Shown one piece after another: positions 1 through 4,650 of a stretch of DNA of 5,841 nucleotides. Positions within the stretch are counted from its first letter, which is position 1; each line of letters starts with the position of its first letter. The DNA is from JANMEX01 sp031423755 (GTDB lineage Bacteria > Pseudomonadota > Alphaproteobacteria > Rhizobiales > Rhizobiaceae), in contig JANPGC010000320.1 in assembly GCA_031423755.1 (NCBI GenBank), forward strand, positions 1-5,841. The letters run 5' to 3'. A program made the position numbers and the translations under genes. A model generated the notes under the pieces. The model was not told where the DNA came from and did no database searches. It was given only the letters and a program-made list of their open reading frames with translations.

Positions 1-281
1 GAGGAATTGCCGATCTTCCAAGCCAGCCAGACCAAATAGACGATGGAAACCACCTTCATGATGGTGAGCGCTTCCGGAAAGGACTTGATCAGGCCTGCCA
101 TCCCAAGCCCGACCAGAAACACCATCAGCCCGAACCCGGTGCTGATGCCCAGCATATGCGGAATGGTGCGGCGAAAGCCGAAATTCGCACCAGATGCCAT
201 AAGCATCATGTTGTTTGGCCCCGGTGTGACCGAAGTTGCAAAGGCAAAGCCGAACAGGGCAAGGAGAGTGGCTGCGGTCAT
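1..281 (-). CDS. LysE-family amino acid exporter, N-terminal part (runs off the left edge)
   Basis: The first 93 codons of an inner-membrane protein are visible; the 3' end lies outside the window. The N-terminus has a hydrophobic segment (about residues 4-18) followed by PGPNN at about residues 20-24, the hallmark of LysE/RhtB transporters. Two more hydrophobic stretches follow (about 42-62 and 70-88), as in the first half of the usual six-segment fold. Family members export amino acids or related compounds such as lysine, homoserine or threonine; the substrate cannot be read from this fragment. The start codon overlaps the mazF stop as ATGA, so translation is probably coupled to mazF. A purine-rich GGGGCAAG stretch lies just upstream as a weak ribosome site. 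Its position at the end of an ilv operon fits amino acid export, but that is inference. Confidence 0.85.
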   Translation of the reverse strand, partial: MTAATLLALFGFAFATSVTPGPNNMMLMASGANFGFRRTIPHMLGISTGFGLMVFLVGLGMAGLIKSFPEALTIMKVVSIVYLVWLAWKIGNS

Positions 282-643
282 TCGTCAGCTTGCCCCGGCA
301 GACTAAGTCCCATGAGGCGGCCAACAAAGCCCCGGACAATTTCAACAAAGCCGAACGGCACATCTTCAATCTTGCGTATCACCCGATGACCGTAGTCGAT
401 GGAACGTATCTGATCTGTCAGAACATAGCCCTTCGTTTTCAGTCCATCGGGTAAGCGTACTTTCGTTGGCCACTCAACTGCGTTTGCCGTAATGGCGCAC
501 ACGAACGCCCGCTTCGACGCTTCGTGCAGACCGTCAGTTGAAATGACAATCGCCGGGCGAATGCCTGCCTGTTCACTGCCAAGAGTTGGATTTAAGTTTA
601 TCAGCAATATGTCGCCGGTTCGCGGCCTTGGAATTTCATTCAT
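278..643 (-). CDS. mazF: MazF/PemK-family toxin, sequence-specific mRNA endoribonuclease
   Basis: A 121-residue cytoplasmic protein of the usual MazF/PemK length. The N-terminal strand has RTGDILLINLNPT, followed by GSEQAG and RPAIVIS, then a KGYVLTDQIRSID segment near residues 75-87; all are family signatures. Arg29 (RPAIV) and Thr52 (AITAN) stand where the conserved catalytic Arg and Thr of MazF enzymes are expected, so the toxin looks intact. These enzymes cut RNA at short specific sequences and are held inactive by MazE. I chose the ATG at 643 rather than one 24 bases upstream because it begins right before the conserved domain and overlaps the mazE stop by 8 bases, the usual coupled arrangement. 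A GGAG lies about 13 nt upstream, rather far. The stop overlaps the start of the LysE-type gene. Confidence 0.92.
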   Translation of the reverse strand: MNEIPRPRTGDILLINLNPTLGSEQAGIRPAIVISTDGLHEASKRAFVCAITANAVEWPTKVRLPDGLKTKGYVLTDQIRSIDYGHRVIRKIEDVPFGFVEIVRGFVGRLMGLSLPGQADE

Positions 644-905
644 TGTCGTAGAAACGCTCCGACCCAACGTCAGGGCCCCAATCCACCGTTTCTGGCTCGT
701 TCTCGGGTCCCAACCGCTTCATTTCCGCAACGATCCATTCCAGACTTGGAATTTTGGGCGGTCGATTTGGCGTCAACGTCACAACGCTGCCGACAACAGA
801 CAAATTGATCTCTTCGCCTGCCTTCACATTAAGGGCATCCAACACAGCCTTCGGCAAACGGATGGCTGAACTATTCCCCCACTTCGACACGGCTACTTTT
901 GTCAT
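636..905 (-). CDS. mazE: MazE-family antitoxin (SpoVT/AbrB-fold DNA-binding protein)
   Basis: An 89-residue protein beginning MTKVAVSKWGNSSAIRLPK, the typical MazE swapped-hairpin DNA-binding N-terminus (about residues 1-45). The C-terminal part (about 55-89) contains LEWIVAEM and DWGPDVGSE. It resembles the acidic tail of MazE that wraps around the MazF dimer, where DWG is a recurring element. The role is neutralisation of MazF and repression of its own promoter. I prefer the ATG at 905 over the upstream ATG at 935. The 905 start has AGGTGA five bases before it and matches the usual MazE N-terminus, and the 935 start would fall inside the probable operator-promoter. It lies 64 bp downstream of ilvH and overlaps mazF by 8 bases. 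Confidence 0.92.
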   Translation of the reverse strand: MTKVAVSKWGNSSAIRLPKAVLDALNVKAGEEINLSVVGSVVTLTPNRPPKIPSLEWIVAEMKRLGPENEPETVDWGPDVGSERFYDNE

Positions 906-926
906 CGGCTTCACCTGAACTTTACG

Positions 927-962
927 GATATCCAATGTATATCATTGCCGTCGCCCAGACAA
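927..962 (-). promoter_or_regulatory. Candidate mazEF promoter with overlapping inverted repeats
   Basis: In the ilvH-mazE gap, read on the minus strand, TTGTCT (962-957) and TACATT (939-934) are 17 bp apart and could be -35 and -10 elements. Two inverted repeats overlap the -10: CAATG/CATTG arms at 933-947 and GATAT/ATATC arms at 927-943. Symmetric sites over the promoter are what an autoregulating MazE-MazF complex usually binds. The repeats are seen directly; the promoter and operator roles are inferred, and each hexamer matches consensus at only four of six positions. Confidence 0.4.
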
Positions 963-969
963 GCAAACC

Positions 970-1563
970 TTACAGGTCTGGCGCGTCCGTCGCCATGCCC
1001 TCCGGCCCGCGGTTCATCGCCGCGACGCCCGTGCGGCAGACTTCAATGAGGCCGAGCGGCGCCATGATCTGGATGAATTGGTCAACTTTCGTCGGCTTGC
1101 CGGTGATCTCGAATATGAAATGCCCGACCGTCGCGTCTATAACCTTGGCGTTGAACGCCTCTGCCAGCCGCAGCGCCTCGACGCGGCTCTCGCCCGAGCC
1201 TGCCACCTTGATCAGTGCCAGTTCGCGCTCAATCGGCTTATCGCCGCCCTGCAGACGCGCAACGACGGTTAAGTCGGTCACGCCGTGCACCGGCACGATG
1301 CGCTCAAGCTGGTTCTTGATCTGGTCAAGAATATGCGGCGTGCCTCGCGTCACGATGGTGATGCGTGACAGATGGCTCTCATGCTCGGTTTCCGACACGG
1401 TCAGCGAGTCGATATTATAGCCGCGTCCGGAGAAAAGGCCGATCACCCGGGCAAGCACACCCGGCTCATTGTCGACCAGAACGGAAAGCGTGTGGCTCTC
1501 GGGAGCCTCGCGCTCCTTGACGATGAAATAGGCGGAACCGGAAGGTTGTTTTGCGGCGTTCAT
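970..1563 (-). CDS. ilvH: Acetolactate synthase small (regulatory) subunit
   Basis: A 197-residue protein that activates the IlvI catalytic subunit and confers valine feedback inhibition. An N-terminal tail of about 23 residues leads into an ACT domain (about 24-98): HTLSVLVDNEPGVLARVIGLFSGRGYNI and then SRITIV. The NEPGVL loop is the valine-binding turn of this family. The second domain (about 112-187), with ERELALIKV, ALRLAEAF, FEITG and EVCRTGVAAMNRG, is the small-subunit C-terminal domain that contacts IlvI. The length is slightly above the 160-190 usual for the family because of both tails. The start lies 15 bases after the vapC stop, with only a poor AAGAAAG ribosome site, so translation may depend on coupling to vapC. 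In most genomes ilvH directly follows ilvI; here vapBC lies between them. Confidence 0.97.
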   Translation of the reverse strand: MNAAKQPSGSAYFIVKEREAPESHTLSVLVDNEPGVLARVIGLFSGRGYNIDSLTVSETEHESHLSRITIVTRGTPHILDQIKNQLERIVPVHGVTDLTVVARLQGGDKPIERELALIKVAGSGESRVEALRLAEAFNAKVIDATVGHFIFEITGKPTKVDQFIQIMAPLGLIEVCRTGVAAMNRGPEGMATDAPDL

Positions 1564-1578
1564 GATCAGTCAGCTTTC

Positions 1579-1995
1579 TTAGGAATGGCTTAAATTTGTT
1601 TGAGGCACTTGAACGGAAACGGGCGATCCAGATTGGGCGGCAACTTTCAGAAGCGCCCTGTCAAATGTCAGGAATGCAACTGAGTTCCCGGCAGAATTGA
1701 CATGCATTGCATCGGCGAAATCAAATCCTGCCCCGTGTGCCGCAATGGCCGCCCCAACCATTTCACGCTGATCCATATCGACATTTTCCAGTCCCATCAC
1801 GGATCCAAGCAGTTCGCAGACTCTTTGGCGGCCAAACTTGTAACTGCTGCGTAAAACCCATTCCGTTTCAAGTATTACAGTAACAGGCACATGAACGGCT
1901 TCGAGAGTCAGGACTTTTGCAGCAATGCGAGATTGCTCGCTGTCCTCGTCTACAAGCGCACGAACGAGAACATTCGTATCAACTGTTTTCCGCAT
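1579..1995 (-). CDS. vapC: VapC-family PIN-domain toxin ribonuclease
   Basis: A 138-residue single-domain PIN protein of normal VapC length. Acidic residues of the Mg-binding site are in place: Asp6 in VDTNVLVR, Glu43 in ILETEWVLR, Asp92 and Asp95 in DFADAMH, and Asp112 in LTFDRAL. The nuclease is therefore probably active. VapC toxins cleave specific RNAs, in studied cases initiator tRNA, other tRNAs or the 23S sarcin-ricin loop; the target here is unknown. The ATG at 1995 overlaps the vapB end by 17 bases and has AAGGA six bases upstream, so translation is coupled to the antitoxin yet well initiated. The gene lies inside the ilvI-ilvH interval and ends 15 bases before ilvH. Confidence 0.93.
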   Translation of the reverse strand: MRKTVDTNVLVRALVDEDSEQSRIAAKVLTLEAVHVPVTVILETEWVLRSSYKFGRQRVCELLGSVMGLENVDMDQREMVGAAIAAHGAGFDFADAMHVNSAGNSVAFLTFDRALLKVAAQSGSPVSVQVPQTNLSHS

Positions 1996-2260
1996 TCCAC
2001 ATCCTTCGTGCCTCGTCTTCTATGGCGCGGTTCATGTCTTCGACTGGTACGGGCTTCCCAGTCCACTTGACGCGCCTCGCCATAAACTCGGCAGCTGTGA
2101 TAGGAGGAAATGCGCTCATCGGCCTTACCCGTTTCATCATCACACCTTCCGGCCCTTCGACAAACTCGATCTCAGAGCCTGCATGAAGGCCCAGCCTGTC
2201 CCGCATTTCCTTTGGAACGACAACCTGCCCTTTGCTTGAAATTCTGGCACGTACATTCAT
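1979..2260 (-). CDS. vapB: AbrB/SpoVT-type antitoxin of the VapC toxin
   Basis: A 93-residue protein. Residues about 1-46 (ARISSKGQVVVPKEMRDRLGLHAGSEIEF) are a textbook SpoVT/AbrB swapped-hairpin DNA-binding domain. The remainder (about 54-89: ITAAEFMARRVKWTGKPVPVEDMNRAIEDEARRMW) matches the helical toxin-binding tail common in AbrB-type antitoxins paired with PIN toxins. It should neutralise VapC and repress the module. The start at 2260 has GAGGG seven bases upstream and leaves a 50-bp gap to the ilvI stop, where promoter-like sequence is visible. VapB is a functional name; several unrelated antitoxin folds pair with VapC, and this one is the AbrB type. Confidence 0.92.
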   Translation of the reverse strand: MNVRARISSKGQVVVPKEMRDRLGLHAGSEIEFVEGPEGVMMKRVRPMSAFPPITAAEFMARRVKWTGKPVPVEDMNRAIEDEARRMWNAENS

Positions 2261-2275
2261 GGCTCAACCCTCGAA

Positions 2276-2314
2276 GTAAGACGCACGTAAGACTAACAGT
2301 TGTTTCAGTGTCAA
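2276..2314 (-). promoter_or_regulatory. Candidate vapBC promoter with direct-repeat operator
   Basis: On the minus strand a perfect TTGACA (2314-2309) includes the ilvI stop codon. TCTTAC (2292-2287), a weak -10 candidate, lies 16 bp downstream. GTCTTAC occurs twice (2293-2287 and 2282-2276), 11 bp apart, that is one helical turn on the same DNA face. A small AACA/TGTT palindrome (2295-2304) lies between the hexamers. This suggests an internal, autoregulated promoter for vapBC and the genes after it. The repeats are observed; promoter activity is inferred. Confidence 0.4.
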
Positions 2315-4149
2315 ACCAGCCCCTTGCCCGAAGCGTCAATTGCGTTCGCCACCGCTTCGTCCGTCGCCTCGTCCGGCAGCAGCATTTCATTGTGCGCCTT
2401 GCCGGACGGGATCATCGGGAAACAGTTGGCGAGTGCGGCGACGCGGCAGTCGAAGATCACCGGCAGATTGACGTCGATCATCTCGTCAATGGCGTCATCG
2501 AGATCGGCAGGCCTGTCCACACGGATGCCATGGCCGCCATAGGCTTTGGCAAGCATGACAAAGTCCGGCATCGCCTCAGTGTAGGAATTCGACAGCCGAT
2601 TGCCATGCAGCAATTGCTGCCACTGGCGCACCATGCCCATGTACTGGTTATTCAGGATGAAAATCTTGACCGGCAGATTGTGCTGCACGGCGCAGGACAT
2701 CTCCTGAATGCACATCTGGATCGAGGCATCACCGGCAATGTCGATGACCAGTGAATCCCGGTGCGCCGTCTGCACGCCGATTGCCGCCGGGAAACCATAG
2801 CCCATCGTGCCCAGCCCGCCTGATGTCATCCAGCGGTTCGGCTGTTCAAAGTGGTAAAACTGCGCTGCCCACATCTGGTGCTGGCCGACTTCGGTGGTGA
2901 TGTAGGTGTCGAGATGCTTGGTCTTTTCATACAGCCGCTCGATGGCATACTGCGGCATGATCACGTCGCGGTTGACAGGATAGGCCAACGAGTTGCGCGC
3001 TCGCCATTTTGTGATTTGTGCCCACCAATCCTTCAGCGCCGCCTTGTCCGGCTGCTTCTTCGACGCCTTGATTTCGGCGATCAAGACCTTGAGCACCTTG
3101 GCGATATCGCCCAGCACCGGAACATCGACATGCACGACCTTGTTGATCTGCGACGGATCAATGTCGATGTGGATCTTCTTGGAGTGCGGCGAGAAAGCGT
3201 TAAGCCTGCCGGTGATGCGGTCGTCAAACCGCGCGCCGATGTTCACCATCACGTCACAGTCATGCATCACCATATTGGCTTGGTAAGTGCCATGCATGCC
3301 GAGCATGCCCAGCCAGTTTTCGCCGGAAGCCGGATAGGAGCCAAGGCCCATCAGCGTCGTGGTGATCGGAAATCCGGTCAGCGCAACAAGCTCGCGCAGC
3401 AGCTGCGAAGCCTCCGGCCCGGAGTTGATGACGCCGCCGCCGGAATAGATGACCGGTCTTTTTGCTGACATCATCAGCTCGACCGCGGCCCTGATCGAGC
3501 CGATGTCGCCTTCCGTGCGCGGGTGATAACTCTTGCGTTCAATATGGACCGGAGGCGTGTACATGCCCTTGGCAAACTGGACGTCCTTCGGGATATCGAC
3601 CAGCACGGGACCCGGACGGCCGGTCATGGCAATGTGAAACGCCTCGTGCAACGTAACGGCAAGATCATCGACCGAGCGGACCAACCAATTGTGTTTGGTG
3701 CAAGGCCTTGTGATGCCGACCGTGTCGCATTCCTGAAACGCGTCCGAACCGATCAGCGGCGTCGGCACCTGGCCCGAGACGACGACGATCGGGATCGAAT
3801 CCATCAGCGCATCTTGCAGCGGCGTGACGATGTTGGTCGCGCCGGGGCCGGAGGTGACCAAAGCGACGCCGACCTTCCCTGTCGAGCGGGCATAGCCTTC
3901 GGCCATGTGGCCGGCGCCCTGCTCGTGGCGGACCAGAATGTGCTCGACATCTTCCTGTTGGTAAAGTTCGTCATAAATCGGCAAAACCGCGCCGCCCGGA
4001 TAGCCGAAGATATGCTTGACGCCATGATCGCGGAACGCCTGCACGACCATCTCCGCGCCAGTCATCTCGCGCGCTCCGGTTTCCCGCTTCATGGCCGGGG
4101 TGATCTCCCGCTTGGCAGCCGAGCCGCCCTTCTTTGTCGCTGTGGTCAT
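2311..4149 (-). CDS. ilvI: Acetolactate synthase large (catalytic) subunit
   Basis: A 612-residue, ThDP- and FAD-dependent enzyme. It joins two pyruvates to acetolactate, or pyruvate and 2-oxobutyrate to acetohydroxybutyrate, the first common step to valine, leucine and isoleucine. The N-terminal PYR domain (about 30-195) has GYPGGAVLPIYDEL and RHEQGAGHMAEGYAR, where Glu76 is the expected catalytic glutamate that activates ThDP. The middle domain (about 215-355) has YSGGGV and NIGARFDDRITG, the FAD-binding part. The C-terminal PP domain (about 395-580) has GDASIQMCIQEM and LNNQ (GDxS through NN, the ThDP/Mg motif) and ends in NCFPMIPSGKAHNEM. The length is normal, with an extra basic tail of about 28 residues before MTGAEM. 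Internal starts at residues 20 or 29 are possible; the ATG at 4149 has a modest GGAAC-GGA stretch upstream. It is the first structural gene behind the attenuator. Confidence 0.98.
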   Translation of the reverse strand: MTTATKKGGSAAKREITPAMKRETGAREMTGAEMVVQAFRDHGVKHIFGYPGGAVLPIYDELYQQEDVEHILVRHEQGAGHMAEGYARSTGKVGVALVTSGPGATNIVTPLQDALMDSIPIVVVSGQVPTPLIGSDAFQECDTVGITRPCTKHNWLVRSVDDLAVTLHEAFHIAMTGRPGPVLVDIPKDVQFAKGMYTPPVHIERKSYHPRTEGDIGSIRAAVELMMSAKRPVIYSGGGVINSGPEASQLLRELVALTGFPITTTLMGLGSYPASGENWLGMLGMHGTYQANMVMHDCDVMVNIGARFDDRITGRLNAFSPHSKKIHIDIDPSQINKVVHVDVPVLGDIAKVLKVLIAEIKASKKQPDKAALKDWWAQITKWRARNSLAYPVNRDVIMPQYAIERLYEKTKHLDTYITTEVGQHQMWAAQFYHFEQPNRWMTSGGLGTMGYGFPAAIGVQTAHRDSLVIDIAGDASIQMCIQEMSCAVQHNLPVKIFILNNQYMGMVRQWQQLLHGNRLSNSYTEAMPDFVMLAKAYGGHGIRVDRPADLDDAIDEMIDVNLPVIFDCRVAALANCFPMIPSGKAHNEMLLPDEATDEAVANAIDASGKGLV

Positions 4150-4230
4150 GCGTCCGTTCCGTTTTGCTGCCGTTATCTGATTTTCTTGCGCGGTGAAATT
4201 GAGTGGAGACTGTCTAGAGAAGTTTCGGGC

Positions 4231-4256
4231 AATAAAAAAGGCTCCTTTCGGAGCCT
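4231..4256 (-). terminator. Intrinsic terminator of the ilvI leader (attenuator)
   Basis: On the minus strand a 7-bp stem, AGGCTCC / GGAGCCT, is closed by a GAAA tetraloop and followed directly by TTTTTTATT. This is a strong factor-independent terminator placed 81 bp before the ilvI start and 32 bases after the leader peptide stop. That placement, inside a leader rather than after a gene, marks it as an attenuator. Confidence 0.93.
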
Positions 4257-4288
4257 GTTGTCGCGCACGGGAGGCTATCGCCTGACGG

Positions 4289-4339
4289 TTACACCGTCTT
4301 GCCCGCGCGCCTGCCTACCACGAGAATTGCCTTGATCAT
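4289..4339 (-). CDS. ilvL: Branched-chain amino acid leader peptide (16 residues)
   Basis: A short reading frame encodes MIKAILVVGRRAGKTV. Ile-Leu-Val-Val at codons 5-8, plus Ile at codon 2, means six of the 16 residues, counting the final Val, are the end products of the pathway controlled. The frame precedes an intrinsic terminator and ilvI, so it is a sensor of charged tRNA rather than a conventional protein gene. The ATG lies seven bases after the last base of the predicted -10 hexamer, close to or exactly at the expected first transcribed base. No ribosome site fits, so translation is probably leaderless, as described for the trpL leader of Sinorhizobium meliloti. Confidence 0.85.
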   Translation of the reverse strand: MIKAILVVGRRAGKTV

Positions 4340-4345
4340 CCACGG

Positions 4346-4375
4346 ACAATAGTTTGCGGCCCGGCAATGTGTCAA
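4346..4375 (-). promoter_or_regulatory. ilvI operon promoter
   Basis: On the minus strand TTGACA (4375-4370), preceded by C as in the alphaproteobacterial CTTGAC form, and TATTGT (4351-4346) are separated by 18 bp. The -35 is perfect and the -10 matches at four of six positions. Transcription should start near 4340-4338, which coincides with the leader peptide ATG. The position directly before an attenuator makes this the main promoter for the ilvI operon. Confidence 0.8.
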
Positions 4376-4650
4376 GTGGGGAACAAAATGCCCATGACAA
4401 AAGCGCGTCGTCATTTCGGGGCAGCGCAGCGGAGCCCGGAATCCAGATCGCCGAGGGTGGAAAGTTTTATGCGGCGGTTGAGAACGTTTACGCTTAATAT
4501 ATTGATTTTGTTGATATTTTTTGCATCAGCTCACTGGATTCCGGGTTCGGCTTCGCCGCCGCAGAAAGACGGCCGAGTGGGATTTGTTGCCGGGACGGCG
4601 CTTGAGTGCTGTCCAAGCTTACTGAGATCCGAATTTTTGCATCACCGCAC
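4376..4650. other. Intergenic spacer without a convincing gene
   Basis: About 275 bp separate the ilvI promoter from the stop codon of the upstream gene. The stretch holds an interrupted palindromic repeat (4420-4560) and an AT-rich segment around 4490-4525. It also holds an 11-bp direct repeat, TTTTTGCATCA, at 4518-4528 and 4634-4644, and a 9-bp inverted repeat, CTTGAGTGC (4601-4609) with GCACTCAAG (4647-4655), the latter covering the upstream gene's stop. I see no terminator with a T-tract for that gene and no RNA gene. Confidence 0.6.
4420..4560. repeat. Interrupted palindromic element with 27-bp inverted arms
   Basis: Arms at 4420-4446 and 4534-4560 are inverted copies matching at 23 of 27 positions, including a perfect 12-bp core, CCCGGAATCCAG / CTGGATTCCGGG. 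The left arm is preceded by GTCATTTCGG, so it resembles the CTGGATTCCGGG...CCGGAATGAC palindromes dispersed in many alphaproteobacterial genomes. Such palindromes normally fold back within a few tens of bases. Here 87 bp of AT-richer, unrelated sequence separates the arms, and the right arm lacks its outer end. Assignment to a named repeat family would need a genome-wide comparison. Confidence 0.6.

Larger units (their letters stand above)
4231..4339 (-). promoter_or_regulatory. ilv attenuator leader RNA
   Basis: This is the transcribed leader from the predicted start to the end of the terminator U-tract, about 109 nt. Upstream of the terminator it can fold as a compact three-way junction. 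An outer 9-bp helix (4310-4302 with 4271-4263, one G-U pair) encloses two adjacent hairpins: 4298-4284, with GACGGT/ACCGTC arms around the peptide stop codon, and 4283-4272, AGGC-GATA-GCCT. A competing pairing joins AGCCT (4276-4272) to AGGCT (4256-4252), the 5' arm of the terminator. A ribosome stalled on the Ile-Leu-Val-Val codons would cover 4310-4302, break the outer helix and free the antiterminator strand. The pairings are visible; the switching order is inference from known amino acid attenuators. Terminated transcripts would be a stable small RNA of this size. Confidence 0.75.

Noticed and set aside
899..1420. A 173-codon plus-strand frame opposite ilvH
   Set aside because: It is fully antisense to ilvH; its Ser- and Arg-rich product has no domain signature.
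2110..2754. Plus-strand open frames opposite vapB and the ilvI 3' end
   Set aside because: They cross two well-supported minus-strand genes and a promoter region, and the residue composition is typical of antisense translation.
3523..4335. A 270-codon open frame on the plus strand opposite ilvI
   Set aside because: It lies fully antisense to the conserved ilvI start region and leader, shows no recognisable family, and is the kind of long frame expected opposite GC-rich coding DNA.
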